Shown here: positions 1 through 8,753 of the stretch, one piece after another
Numbering within the stretch: the stretch's first letter is position 1
Layout: each line of letters starts with the position of its first letter
Assembly (NCBI GenBank): GCA_964602655.1
Contig: CAZRSF010000053.1
Span: forward strand, 1 to 42,793
Direction: 5' to 3'
DNA from: Moduliflexus sp964602655
Lineage (GTDB): Bacteria; Moduliflexota; Moduliflexia; Moduliflexales; Moduliflexaceae
DNA length: 42,793 nt
Position numbers and translations under genes: made by a program
The notes under the pieces: model-generated
The model's input: only the letters and a program-made list of their open reading frames with translations
What the model was told of the DNA's origin: nothing
Database searches by the model: none

Positions 1-806
1 ATCACGGCGGGCGGATTTGGGTCGAAAGCGTGCTGAATCAGGGCAGCGTATTTTCGTTTACGCTGCCGATTCTGCTTGAAACCGCGCATCTCTCTACGTC
101 CGTCAATAAAACGCTGTTTCTCGAACATCTTCAGGAATGGCATGCGCTCTCCAAATTCTCTGACAATTCCGAGAAACAGACGATCCTGATCGTGGATGAT
201 GAAACCTCGATTCGCAAGCTGCTGCGGCAGGAATTAGAGCCGGAAGGCTACGCCATCCGCGAAGCGCAGAACGGGAAAGAGGCCATCGAACGAGTCCGGC
301 GCGAACGCCCCGGTCTGATTCTGTTAGACGTGTTGATGCCGGAAATGAACGGCCTGGATGTGGCGATTGCGCTCAAAACCGACCCGTTCAGCATGGAGAT
401 TCCTATCATCGTCTTATCCGTGCTGCAAGAGCAGGAGATGGGGTATCATTTCGGCATTGACGGCTATTTGACCAAGCCGATCGATTCGCGACAGTTGCAC
501 CAGCGGGTGAAGGCGCTGTTGTCGAGCGCTCCCGCGAAAAAGAAGATTATTGTGGCAGGCGAGGCGAACGACGAGATTGATCGCCTGACGGAATGGCTTT
601 CCGTCTATTTCGACGCGCGCCGGGCGAAGAATTTTGAGGAACTGACGGCGCATCTCAGCGCAGAATGCCCTGAAATTATTGTTGCCGACGGCGCATTCAC
701 GGTGCGGCATGACCTGAGACAGACGCTGTCGTCGTCGAACCAGGCGTGTAAGAACCTCTTTTTATTGGAATTGCGCGACGAACAGAAGGGAGAATCCGAC
801 CGATGA
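1..806 (+). CDS. Hybrid sensor histidine kinase, C-terminal part (5' end outside window)
   Basis: The reading frame is open from base 3 with no start inside the window, so this is the 3' end of a longer gene; the GTG at 30 is an internal codon. The first residues (HGGRIWVES, then GS.FSFTLP) are the G2 end of a GHKL ATPase domain. A full receiver domain follows at about 176-530, with ILIVDDE, the phospho-acceptor context LLDVLMPEMNG, and TKP. A second stretch, about 540-700, starts like another receiver (KKKIIVAGE) but lacks a clear acceptor Asp and conserved Lys, so it is probably degenerate. The stop overlaps the start of the PP2C phosphatase gene by 4 bp (ATGA), implying translational coupling and a joint pathway. 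Sensor domains and the kinase His lie outside the window. Confidence 0.88.
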   Translation, partial: HGGRIWVESVLNQGSVFSFTLPILLETAHLSTSVNKTLFLEHLQEWHALSKFSDNSEKQTILIVDDETSIRKLLRQELEPEGYAIREAQNGKEAIERVRRERPGLILLDVLMPEMNGLDVAIALKTDPFSMEIPIIVLSVLQEQEMGYHFGIDGYLTKPIDSRQLHQRVKALLSSAPAKKKIIVAGEANDEIDRLTEWLSVYFDARRAKNFEELTAHLSAECPEIIVADGAFTVRHDLRQTLSSSNQACKNLFLLELRDEQKGESDR

Positions 807-2311
807 GTCTCATGCGATTGAAAAAATTGATGAAGCGCGACGTGATCGAACTCGTGCAAGAACTGACGAAAACGAGCAAAGCGGCGATTACGGTGCTGGA
901 TGAAGAGCAACAAGTCATTTTGGGCGCAGAGCCGTCAGATGCCGCTCTCGAAAAGTTTCCGATTGAACTGGAAGGCGAAACGTTAGGCTGGGTCATCGGA
1001 CAGGAACAGGCGGGCGCAATTGCCGCGCTGCTTTCGCATTTGGCGGAACGGGAATATGAAAAACGGGCGTTAAGCGCGGAAACTCTCGAACGCTATAAAG
1101 AAATCAATCTGCTCTACACGATTTCCCAAAAAATGGCGCTCTGCCTGAAGCCGGTAGATGTCGCGCAATTAGTGATCGAAGAAGCGCGGAAATTGATTAC
1201 CGCCAGCAGTGCCTCGGTCATGATGCTGAATCCGCAGACGAATACGCTCTACGTGCTGGCCGCCGTCGGCACCGCCGCAGAAAACACGCTTTCTTTGCAT
1301 GCAGGCGAAGGGATTGCCGGGAACGTTCTTATTCATGGCAAAGGCGTAATCGTGAATGACGTCCGTTCCGATCCGGCATTTATCGAAGGAGAGCATGATG
1401 TGGCGTCGCTGATTTGCACGCCGTTACAGGTAGAAGAACATACGTTCGGCGTCATGAATATCAGCAACGACACGCCGATTCAATATACCGCCGGAGATTT
1501 GAAACTCGCCACTGCGCTTTCGATGCAGGCCGCCGTTTCGATTGAAAATGCCCGGCTTCATGCGGAGCAGTTGGAACGCGAGCGTTTAGTCAAAGAATTG
1601 GAAATTGCCAGAAATATTCAACAATCCCTGCTGCCGAGCAGTATTCCGACATTGACAGGCGCGGATATGGCGGCGATGTCGCTTCCGGCCAAAGAAGTCG
1701 GCGGCGATTTTTATGACTTTATTCCGATCACAACGGATATGCTCGGTCTCGTGATTGCCGACGTGTCTGGCAAAGGCGTGCCTGCGGCATTATTCATGGC
1801 CTTGTCTCGTGCCTTGATGCGCGCGAACGCCTTGCGCGTCAACGAAGTCGCGCAGTCCGTGATCCAAACGAATCGCCTGATTTTGGAATGCGCGACCTCC
1901 GGCCTGTTCGTCACCTTGTTTTATGGCATTCTTGATCCGCAGCATCGAATATTTCGGTATGTCAGCGCCGGGCATAACCCGCCGATTCTTTATCGAAGCG
2001 CTACCGCTCAGGTCGAATTATTGGAAGCGGACGGCATCGCGCTCGGCGTGTTAGATGAGATCGAATTAGAGGAAAAAACGGTCGCCGTCGAGCCGGGCGA
2101 CGTGATTGTCATGTACACCGACGGCGTCACCGAATCCATCAATCCGCGTCAGGAAGAATTCGGCGAAGACCGGCTGATCGAAGAAATCAAGCAGCATCAC
2201 GCCCTCTCTGCCGAAGCGCTGATGTCACGCATTACGAGCGATATTCTGACGTTTACCGAAGGCGAGCCGCAATTCGATGATTTTACGATGATGGTCGTCA
2301 AAATGATTTAG
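803..2311 (+). CDS. GAF domain-PP2C (SpoIIE/RsbU-type) serine phosphatase
   Basis: A 502-residue soluble protein. An N-terminal region of about 90 residues is followed by a GAF sensor domain (about 100-250), a short coiled-coil linker, and a SpoIIE-type PP2C phosphatase domain (about 265-502). The metal-binding motifs are intact: GGDFYD, DVSGKG, YTDGVTE and a final DDFTMMV. In this family such enzymes dephosphorylate anti-sigma-factor antagonists in partner-switching pathways. No antagonist or anti-sigma gene is adjacent, so the target is unknown. It starts within the stop of the upstream hybrid kinase (ATGA overlap), which suggests the kinase/receiver output controls this phosphatase. It ends 10 bp before the convergent TolB-like gene, with no obvious terminator between. 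Confidence 0.9.
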   Translation: MSLMRLKKLMKRDVIELVQELTKTSKAAITVLDEEQQVILGAEPSDAALEKFPIELEGETLGWVIGQEQAGAIAALLSHLAEREYEKRALSAETLERYKEINLLYTISQKMALCLKPVDVAQLVIEEARKLITASSASVMMLNPQTNTLYVLAAVGTAAENTLSLHAGEGIAGNVLIHGKGVIVNDVRSDPAFIEGEHDVASLICTPLQVEEHTFGVMNISNDTPIQYTAGDLKLATALSMQAAVSIENARLHAEQLERERLVKELEIARNIQQSLLPSSIPTLTGADMAAMSLPAKEVGGDFYDFIPITTDMLGLVIADVSGKGVPAALFMALSRALMRANALRVNEVAQSVIQTNRLILECATSGLFVTLFYGILDPQHRIFRYVSAGHNPPILYRSATAQVELLEADGIALGVLDEIELEEKTVAVEPGDVIVMYTDGVTESINPRQEEFGEDRLIEEIKQHHALSAEALMSRITSDILTFTEGEPQFDDFTMMVVKMI

Positions 2312-2321
2312 ATTCACGACA

Positions 2322-3719
2322 CTATCTGCTATCTTGCACGGTGGCCGAAAGCGTGATACGATCAAGCAAGACGGTGGCTTTCGCAAAAAAGAAAACTCGC
2401 AACTCCAATTCCTGGGGGCGATCCAAAGAATATGCCAGTTCGAAGGTTTGGTATCGTTTCTTTCCGGAAAAATCGTCGCCGTATAATGTTCGTTCCGCTA
2501 ATTGAGTGCCGTTTTTGACGGCCACTGCTTCGATTCGGACGACTGGCGTTTCTTTCTTTTCAGCAGCAGGGGTTTTCAGCCTGAAACCTACGGTATAATC
2601 TCCGGCAGGAAACTCTTTATACGGCCCATACGCCATAAAACCAGCCTGATCGCCTGCCATTCCCAGAATGGCCTTTCCATTCAGCGCGTCAGCGTCCTCT
2701 CTCATTCCGCCGGCAGCGCTGAGAGAGTATTCGGATTCATAGACATACTTTAATCGCCAGGGAATGCCGCGCTGCGTAAAAATCTCGTCTGAAATTTTCC
2801 CGGAAACCCAATCCGGCCACAGCCCTTGCACGGGATGTTTCGCGATCTCCGAAACCTGTTTACTTGCCAATTCCATCGCGATAAGCTGCCAGTTAGGAGT
2901 CTCGATATTCTGGGTTCGCGGGTAGATGATATAGCGACTATCGGGCGACCATGCCAGCAGAGAACGTGTTCCGATATTTTCGGAAGAAAAAACCGTTTGC
3001 GCATTGTGATCGGAAAGAGTCGTGATCGCGATAGAAGATGGTGTATACCGGCGTTCCGTCAGATACACGATTCGGGAGTTATCCGGCGACCATGCTGGCC
3101 GACTTGAGCCACTGCCGGTGAGACGTTCGATCCGATTATTTTTGACATCGAATGTGTGAATCCCCCAATCCAGATTATATTGCATGGAAGAAAAGGTGAT
3201 TTTCTTTCCATCCGGCGACCATCGCGGTTGTGTGCTGTAGCCTTGTATCTCGGACAGTTTTCGAACGTCTGTTCCATCGCGTTTCATGATGTACAGATGG
3301 CCTTCGTTCCGAAGGCGGGAATATGACGTGAATACGATATGCGTCTTGTCCGGCGACCAGTCGGGTTCTTTCGCATCCGATGTCTGGTGTGTCAAACGCT
3401 TTGCTCCGGTTCCATCAGCGTTCATCGTATAGATTTCATAGTGTCCCTCTCGATTCGACGTAAACGCGATCTGTGTTCCATCCGGCGACCAGCACGGATG
3501 CTCATCGGCAAACCGATTATTCGTCAATTGCACAAGATGAGTTCCATCCGCATTTATGGCGTAAATTTCCCAATCGCCGTCATGCTCGGCTTGAAAAACA
3601 ATTTTACCGGGCAATTGCCGACGAGATGGCGTTTCGGCCTGACTTATTCGAACAAAGGCCAGAAAAAGACAGTATATCGCTATACATAAGAGGATAAGAT
3701 GATGTTGACGCCGTTTCAT
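2322..3719 (-). CDS. TolB-like PD40 beta-propeller protein, secreted or membrane-anchored
   Basis: 465 residues from the ATG at 3719; a TTG at 3740 would overlap the CotH gene and add 7 residues, and is less likely. An N-terminal hydrophobic segment (about 7-22) ending SQA|ET looks like a signal peptide. Five WSPD motifs spaced about 40 residues apart mark PD40/WD40-like blades as in TolB, followed by a C-terminal beta-rich region of about 130 residues that could bind ligand or carbohydrate. It is the last gene of the VTC-DUF4956-CotH run, 7 bp after the CotH stop, so it is probably co-transcribed and may act in the periplasm with that system. It is not TolB itself: the TolB N-terminal domain and the tol-pal genes are absent. 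Confidence 0.85.
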   Translation of the reverse strand: MKRRQHHLILLCIAIYCLFLAFVRISQAETPSRRQLPGKIVFQAEHDGDWEIYAINADGTHLVQLTNNRFADEHPCWSPDGTQIAFTSNREGHYEIYTMNADGTGAKRLTHQTSDAKEPDWSPDKTHIVFTSYSRLRNEGHLYIMKRDGTDVRKLSEIQGYSTQPRWSPDGKKITFSSMQYNLDWGIHTFDVKNNRIERLTGSGSSRPAWSPDNSRIVYLTERRYTPSSIAITTLSDHNAQTVFSSENIGTRSLLAWSPDSRYIIYPRTQNIETPNWQLIAMELASKQVSEIAKHPVQGLWPDWVSGKISDEIFTQRGIPWRLKYVYESEYSLSAAGGMREDADALNGKAILGMAGDQAGFMAYGPYKEFPAGDYTVGFRLKTPAAEKKETPVVRIEAVAVKNGTQLAERTLYGDDFSGKKRYQTFELAYSLDRPQELELRVFFFAKATVLLDRITLSATVQDSR

Positions 3720-3726
3720 GATGAGA

Positions 3727-5433
3727 TTACTTGATGACAACCGCTTCGATCATCAGATCGGCAGTTATCGGAATTTCCAGCGTATTCGCCCTACTGCCAG
3801 CGACTTTTTGCCCGTTGACAAGCCAATGAGAGAATATGTAACCTGGTTCGGGGATCGCGTTTACTTTGATCGTCATGTCTTCGAAATACCATCCGACATA
3901 ATCCGATTCCTCGACGTACCCGTCAATTTCCAGGGTTATCTGCTGCTGTGAATTTTTGACGATACAAAGATGGCTCGGTCCGGCAGAGAATATTTCTTGC
4001 ATCTGTTTGCGCAAAACGGACTTTCTGTACCGGAAAAATTTGCGAGTGATTTCGATATAGTCCCGTTCAGGAATGCCGTAATCTCTTGCGATATTTTCAT
4101 AATAGGCCAGCCGTTCATCCAAAAATTCCGGCGTCAACATATGGTTCATCGCGGTGGTAAACGCGCGAAAGAAATATTCACGAAACTCAAGATCGCCTTC
4201 CATCATGCGAAAAAATAACGCGCCGCGAGCGTCTTGCATGGAAAGCGGCTCGAATCCGTTCATTTCCCAGGGATGCGCTGCCTTTTTATACAGGTCTTGA
4301 AAGCTATGATCCATATCCCAGTTAATCCAAAACCATCGGGCATGAGGATCGTTTTTATCGAGGAGAACTGGCCCTTGATTCGCGTCTGTCGGGCTGCAAA
4401 AGGCAATAGAAAGCACCCAACTCACCAGATTGTCAATATTCACGCGCTGCTGAACTTCTTGCATGGTAAGCGGCGTTTCTTGACGCGCCCATTGTTGGAA
4501 ATCTACGAAGATCATGCGGTCTTGCCTCTTTAATTTTTTCGGCGTCCCATCTTCTTTCGTGCTTTGAAAAATAAACTGATCATGGCCGTAATGCGCGCTC
4601 AGATACGCTTCATCCAGATGCTCTTTCAACACATACACTCCTTGAAACACGCCATTCAAGAAGAATCGCGCCGGTTTCGTTCGGACGGTGATTGCGCCGA
4701 GACGCGCCGCGATGTCGTACGCCAGCGGATTGACTAAATGCCATTTGTCACGGCGATCATTATGTAAGACTACGCAGGTCAAAGGAATATGGCTGTTTTC
4801 GAACACGATATTCGAGACCAGGGATGATTCGCCGTAGATATCGCGGAAATATGCCCGAAAGCTTTTTTCCATGTCGAAAAATCGCGTTTTCCCACCATGC
4901 AGACGCAGCCCGATCCCACTCGCGAATCGCAATTCCCCGCCCTCGAAATAGGAGAAAAACGCCGGGCGTTCCCAGACTTTTCCGTGTTTTTCCGGGTTTG
5001 TCACAATCCCTGTATCCGGATCGTATAAGTCGGCGTTATCAATAACTACCGATACCAGCGGTTCTGGCCGTTTCCGCTCATATTCAGGTATGATCGTGGT
5101 GCTCGGCAATTCTGACGGAGACGCTTCGGTAACGCCATATAATTGAATCCCCACCTGACTTTTGCGCTGAAATATCTGCTGGCGTCTGTTCCATGAAGTT
5201 GAAGAAGGGGGCTTATAGTGGACGTAATCGTTCGGAACAACGCGCAGCAGTCCTAAGCGCCGCAAACCTTCACCGAATGTGTCGAATGAAAGCATCGCGG
5301 AGGGGACAGTCTGTAATTGCAAGCGTTGTTTGAGGAGGCCAAGCCGCTGCGAGTGTTGGGATAAAAAGACGGCGAGCAGAAGTATGATCACGCAGATGAT
5401 CGCGCGTAGCGTCGGAAAAACTCGTCGCCGCAT
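3727..5433 (-). CDS. CotH kinase family protein with N-terminal anchor and C-terminal repeat domain
   Basis: 568 residues. One transmembrane segment lies near residues 9-26. A CotH-type kinase domain spans about 125-480; in Bacillus, CotH is an atypical protein kinase that phosphorylates spore-coat proteins. Visible family motifs are RLHGG, VLKEHLDE and the metal-binding NWDMDHSF. The last 80 residues (APEPGYIFSHWLVNG-like, here IPEPGYIFSHWLVNG) resemble a bacterial InlB/Listeria-Bacteroides-type repeat found at the end of surface proteins. The gene starts 5 bp after the DUF4956 stop, in a run VTC-DUF4956-CotH that is a recognised recurrent gene association. No spore genes are nearby, so a surface or envelope kinase role is more likely than sporulation. 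Confidence 0.88.
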   Translation of the reverse strand: MRRRVFPTLRAIICVIILLLAVFLSQHSQRLGLLKQRLQLQTVPSAMLSFDTFGEGLRRLGLLRVVPNDYVHYKPPSSTSWNRRQQIFQRKSQVGIQLYGVTEASPSELPSTTIIPEYERKRPEPLVSVVIDNADLYDPDTGIVTNPEKHGKVWERPAFFSYFEGGELRFASGIGLRLHGGKTRFFDMEKSFRAYFRDIYGESSLVSNIVFENSHIPLTCVVLHNDRRDKWHLVNPLAYDIAARLGAITVRTKPARFFLNGVFQGVYVLKEHLDEAYLSAHYGHDQFIFQSTKEDGTPKKLKRQDRMIFVDFQQWARQETPLTMQEVQQRVNIDNLVSWVLSIAFCSPTDANQGPVLLDKNDPHARWFWINWDMDHSFQDLYKKAAHPWEMNGFEPLSMQDARGALFFRMMEGDLEFREYFFRAFTTAMNHMLTPEFLDERLAYYENIARDYGIPERDYIEITRKFFRYRKSVLRKQMQEIFSAGPSHLCIVKNSQQQITLEIDGYVEESDYVGWYFEDMTIKVNAIPEPGYIFSHWLVNGQKVAGSRANTLEIPITADLMIEAVVIK

Positions 5434-5438
5434 ACGTG

Positions 5439-6149
5439 TTAGATTGTTCCTGATTGATTAAAGAAGATGTTAAAGGTCGCATTGCCGATCAAGCGGGTGA
5501 GTTCCGTCTGAAACTCGACAATCGCGTATGTTTTAGGCCGCGCAAAATTATAGGAGATGACCACCTGTCCATCATTTTTCGAAAGGCTGCCTAATCGTCC
5601 TTTATATAATCTGGATTCTAAAAAGTTCATCAATTCCGTACTTCGCGCTACATATTCTTGCTCAGGCAACGTAATGAGCAAGATGCCATCGTAATTCGTT
5701 CCCATAAGCACTCTGGGACTGATGCGCAGGAGAATGAGCGCAATAACGGACACCAGCAGAAGGATCGCTAAAAATGCCAGATTGAATGTGGCGCATGCAA
5801 TCGAAGCGGCGATCACTAACATGATAAAACCGACTTCTTCAGGCTCTTTGATCGGCGTTCGAAATCGCACAATCGACAATGCGCCTAACAGCCCAAGAGA
5901 AAGCGGGAGGGAGAACTGAATACAGATAAAAATCGCGGTGATTGAAAGACCGAGCAGCGGGAATGCGCGATGCACTTGACTCCCTGTCGAACGGCTTTGA
6001 TAAAAGGCAGAATACAAGAGCGAGATGATAATCGAAGCCAGTACCGAGACCGCCATAACGAATACAAAGGCGAAAACACCGATGTCTTCCATTTTCTGGC
6101 TTCCGAACCCGCTTAACATCAACAACCATTCTGAAAATTGTTTATTCAT
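5439..6149 (-). CDS. DUF4956 family integral membrane protein
   Basis: 236 residues with about four transmembrane segments (near 24-46, 60-80, 82-97 and 105-140) and a soluble C-terminal domain of about 85 residues. The family signature LGLLGALSIVRFRTPIKEPEE sits between the second and third hydrophobic blocks and matches DUF4956. The function of this family is unknown. It usually sits between a VTC-domain polymerase gene and a CotH gene, as here, and is spaced 1 bp and 5 bp from them. Such tight packing suggests a membrane complex with those two proteins. The start ATG at 6149 follows the VTC stop TGA by a single base. Confidence 0.88.
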   Translation of the reverse strand: MNKQFSEWLLMLSGFGSQKMEDIGVFAFVFVMAVSVLASIIISLLYSAFYQSRSTGSQVHRAFPLLGLSITAIFICIQFSLPLSLGLLGALSIVRFRTPIKEPEEVGFIMLVIAASIACATFNLAFLAILLLVSVIALILLRISPRVLMGTNYDGILLITLPEQEYVARSTELMNFLESRLYKGRLGSLSKNDGQVVISYNFARPKTYAIVEFQTELTRLIGNATFNIFFNQSGTI

Positions 6150-6150
6150 A

Positions 6151-6897
6151 TCAATGAAATTCGATCCGTTGAAGTGTGTGATAACAGGCTAAATATTTCG
6201 AAAATGACGACTTTTTTACCCCGAACGCATAGAGTTTTGATAACATGCCGGGCAGCCCTTCGACATTGCCTTTGACCTCTAATACGGCCATCTGCACATA
6301 CGATGACGGCGCGGCGCAGAGCATGATTGGGTTGACTCTCGGGGCATGAATATTCCAATCAATGCAGACTCGCACACCGCTTTGAGGCTCAATGAAGCGA
6401 CAGCGCTCATATTGAACGATAAACGCGGGAAAGATCGGCGCTTGCCCTGGCAACGCGCCATGCGATCTCAGCAGGCGCGGAATTTCCAGTAAGCGCGGGT
6501 CTTCCAGCGGCGTTCGGGAGAGCCATTTCCCTGAAAACGGCGATTCGAGGCGAAATTTCGCGCGCGGAACGCCGATTTTCGATTTGACCTCGATAAACGC
6601 GTCTTCTTCCGGTTCGAGCGTCTCAGGATTTCGATACCACCGGACGCGGACTTTGGTTTTCAAATAATCGCTGTCCACCTTTTCTCGCAGAAATTTCCAT
6701 CCTTGCGTATCATAATAGATGCTCGCGATGATATTTCGAGGAAATTCCGGGTCATTCCGGCATATCTGTGTTACTAAATCAAGGATCGGCGCAATATGAT
6801 GATTCGGAAAGACAAACTTGTGCTCATGCTCCAATCGTTTGAGATGACGCGGAACGCTCCAGAAATCCGCCAATTTTTCGAATAGGCTCATATCCAT
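6151..6897 (-). CDS. VTC-domain (polyphosphate polymerase-like) protein
   Basis: 248 residues, the normal size of a bacterial stand-alone VTC domain of the triphosphate-tunnel metalloenzyme fold. The signature strands are all present: SIYYDT, KVRVRWY, FIEVKSK, VQYER and, near the end, VLEVKG. These supply the alternating basic and acidic residues that line the tunnel. In yeast Vtc4 this domain makes polyphosphate from ATP; for bacterial homologues the activity is inferred, and priming or modification of an envelope substrate with CotH is also possible. The ATG at 6897 is preceded by AGGG nine bases upstream. It is the first gene of the four-gene run. A TTGACA at 6930-6935 (complement) may be a -35 element, though the matching -10 is poor. 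Confidence 0.87.
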   Translation of the reverse strand: MDMSLFEKLADFWSVPRHLKRLEHEHKFVFPNHHIAPILDLVTQICRNDPEFPRNIIASIYYDTQGWKFLREKVDSDYLKTKVRVRWYRNPETLEPEEDAFIEVKSKIGVPRAKFRLESPFSGKWLSRTPLEDPRLLEIPRLLRSHGALPGQAPIFPAFIVQYERCRFIEPQSGVRVCIDWNIHAPRVNPIMLCAAPSSYVQMAVLEVKGNVEGLPGMLSKLYAFGVKKSSFSKYLACYHTLQRIEFH

Positions 6898-7010
6898 TAA
6901 GCGACCCTATTTTTCAAGATATTTTGGAGTGTCAAGGGAAAAGATCAGAGATTGGCAGGAGGCAAAAGCCATCAGGCTCTTTTAACGATGCGAGTATTGA
7001 TGTTTAATAA

Positions 7011-7041
7011 GACCTCACAGATTTTTAAAACCTGTGAGGTC
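7011..7041. repeat. Dispersed palindrome, CCTCACAGG family, copy 1
   Basis: A near-perfect inverted repeat, GACCTCACAG ... CCTGTGAGGTC, with an AT-rich centre. Similar copies lie at 24417-24445 and 37945-37977. This copy sits in the gap between the VTC gene and the DUF3795 gene. Confidence 0.8.
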
Positions 7042-7107
7042 GACGAATGACGCAAGAGCAATTTTCAATGCTTGCGCCTATAAAGCGTCTGACGGCTGCA
7101 TTGAATT

Positions 7108-7617
7108 TCATCGTTTTGCGCCACTATCATGAAGCGGCTTCCCGCATTGCGAGCATTCCGTTTGATACCATGAAAAATTCGCGTGACAATCGGGGCATTC
7201 CCACGCCTGTTGTTGCTCATCAAGCCAGACCTGCATCCCTTTCTCCCGGATTACGGCCAGATTGCCGGGTTTGTCTTTCAGGTGCGGCAATTTTTTTTCA
7301 AGCCGCTGCACAGCGATCACGATTTTGGCAATTTTATGAAGCAGGCAGGGGTATTTGCCGCAATCAAGGCAGCTTTCGATACCTGATTTTTTCCGGGCGC
7401 ATTTTCGAATCGGGCATTTGGCGCATCCTTGAAACACCGTATCCGTTTTGCAGCCATGACACATAATCGGCGCAGCCGGAATATGCCGCTGAATCGTCGC
7501 TGGCAAGTCGCTCCATTGCGGCGGTTGCTGCTGCTCCTGTCCCTTTTTATAGGCCGCCAAAATATCGCACGCGCCACAGTATAAGCCGCAATAACTCTGA
7601 TAGTTGAATTTTTCCAT
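7108..7617 (-). CDS. DUF3795 cysteine-rich protein with C-terminal zinc ribbon
   Basis: 169 residues from the ATG at 7617, chosen because GGTGAT lies just upstream; the frame stays open to 7668. The N-terminal YCGLYCGACD, then CHGCK, GCAKCPIRKCA and CLDCGKYPC, form the cysteine pattern of DUF3795, a small family of unknown function that probably binds metal. The C-terminus adds CPDCHANF and CSQCGKPL, a pair of CxxC motifs typical of a zinc ribbon. It stands alone, with a palindrome downstream and the DnaA-box region upstream. Nothing nearby indicates its substrate. Confidence 0.8.
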   Translation of the reverse strand: MEKFNYQSYCGLYCGACDILAAYKKGQEQQQPPQWSDLPATIQRHIPAAPIMCHGCKTDTVFQGCAKCPIRKCARKKSGIESCLDCGKYPCLLHKIAKIVIAVQRLEKKLPHLKDKPGNLAVIREKGMQVWLDEQQQAWECPDCHANFSWYQTECSQCGKPLHDSGAKR

Positions 7618-7668
7618 ATTCATCACCATTTCAATCGTTTGATTTTTCGAGTTTGAAAATATTCGCAA

Positions 7669-7942
7669 GACAATTTAATTTTGTGCATATCGAATCATAT
7701 TAAAATTTGTCAATATTTAATCTCATAAATGTCGAATTAATTTCTATTGCTAATTCATTGGCATGTCTATTTTTAGACTGTGCGAAACCTTGTGGATAAC
7801 TTATTCGAATGCCCTCCTGAAAACCACATATAGAATCGGGAAAAGCCGATTTTTCACAAAATCATCCACAAGCCTAAAAATCAATGTCTTGTAACGTATT
7901 GTAAAATAAATACTTGTTATTGTGGATAAGTTTGTGGATAAG
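7669..7942. other. Candidate replication origin: AT-rich region with DnaA-box cluster
   Basis: A gene-free stretch. The first 122 bases (7669-7790) are about 74% A+T by my count and could be a duplex-unwinding element. It is followed by exact copies of the DnaA box TTATCCACA (on the minus strand) at 7791-7799, 7921-7929 and 7933-7941. One-mismatch boxes lie at 7682-7690 (minus), 7850-7858 (plus) and 7862-7870 (plus). The last two exact boxes are tandem, 12 bp apart, and end 1 bp before the cobK stop. About 0.3 exact copies would be expected by chance in the whole window on both strands, so the cluster is not random. No dnaA, dnaN or parAB gene is in the window. Alternatives are a DnaA-titration site or the origin of an integrated plasmid. 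Confidence 0.55.
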
Positions 7943-8692
7943 TTAGACAATTGGGGTGAATTGACCCTGTTTCAGCACAATTGCTGCCAGTCGGTCGAGG
8001 TCTGGGATACCTTCTTCATCAGGGCGGATAATCACGACTGGCGTGATGCCGAGCCGGGCGCAGGCGCGAAGTTTTTCCGGCGTGCCTCCCGTGTCGCCCG
8101 AATCTTTCATGACGACATACCGCGCCTGATAGTCCCGAAACATGGCGACATTCAGTTCCTCGGAGCAGACGCCGAAGATGGCGATCATATCCCGCATGTC
8201 CACGCGGGCGTTCGCGCATTCTTGCAAACTGGAAATGGTCGGTAACACGCGAAACACAAACCGATTTGCGCCCCGCGCGCGCTGAAAATCGGCGATATGT
8301 TTGCTGCCGGTGGTAAAAAAGACCGTACCGTTGACATTCTTTAAAAAGCTGACGCATTCATCTAATGAACCGACAAGTATGGCATTCTGTAGTTCCGCGC
8401 GTTCCCGTATATAGCGGAAATACGGAATCCCCAGCCGCTCGCAGGCATCTCGCGCATTCCGGCTGACTTCTACAGCGTAAGGATGCGTGAGATCGGCGAC
8501 CATCGCAATCCGATGTTCCCGCGCAAACGCGCACATACGGTCAACATCCATTCTGCCGACCACAACCGGTTCGCCTTCCGGCAGCGCCGCCCGCCCGCTG
8601 TCGGTCGCAACGGTGATGACATACGTCAGCCGTTCGCGCAATTTCTCAATAAAGCGTCTGGTTTCCGATGTTCCCCCAATAATCCACAGCAT
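7943..8692 (-). CDS. cobK: Precorrin-6A / cobalt-precorrin-6A reductase
   Basis: 249 residues, normal for CobK/CbiJ, the NAD(P)H-dependent reductase that reduces (cobalt-)precorrin-6A to 6B in cobalamin corrin-ring synthesis. Visible family features are the N-terminal LWIIGGTSETR nucleotide-binding loop, DLTHPYAVEVSRNA, FFTTGSKHI and the closing KDSGDTGG-x-PEK segment. It lies 61 bp after cobJ with a palindrome between, both on the minus strand, so the two are probably co-transcribed. The other cob/cbi genes are not here, so the pathway is split over the chromosome. Whether it serves the aerobic (CobK) or anaerobic (CbiJ) route cannot be decided from sequence alone. Confidence 0.92.
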   Translation of the reverse strand: MLWIIGGTSETRRFIEKLRERLTYVITVATDSGRAALPEGEPVVVGRMDVDRMCAFAREHRIAMVADLTHPYAVEVSRNARDACERLGIPYFRYIRERAELQNAILVGSLDECVSFLKNVNGTVFFTTGSKHIADFQRARGANRFVFRVLPTISSLQECANARVDMRDMIAIFGVCSEELNVAMFRDYQARYVVMKDSGDTGGTPEKLRACARLGITPVVIIRPDEEGIPDLDRLAAIVLKQGQFTPIV

Positions 8693-8709
8693 GAAATTTT
8701 TCTGGCAGC

Positions 8710-8742
8710 AGCCCCGTCAGGGTTTCGAACCCTGACGGGGCT
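8710..8742. repeat. 33-bp palindrome, AGCCCTGCC family, copy 1 (variant)
   Basis: The arms are AGCCCCGTCAGGG and CCCTGACGGGGCT around TTTCGAA. Relative to the commonest form (AGCCCTGCC...), the left arm has CCGTC and the right arm carries the matching GACGG, so pairing is kept. It lies between cobJ and cobK. Confidence 0.85.
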
Positions 8743-8753
8743 TGAAAGATTTT

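Noticed and set aside
3727..5433. CotH gene as evidence of sporulation
   Set aside because: CotH kinases are widespread in non-spore-formers, and the VTC-DUF4956 context fits an envelope system; no spore genes are present.
7047..7466. 139-codon plus-strand frame overlapping the DUF3795 gene
   Set aside because: It lies opposite the Cys motifs of DUF3795 and has no recognisable domain or good start signal.
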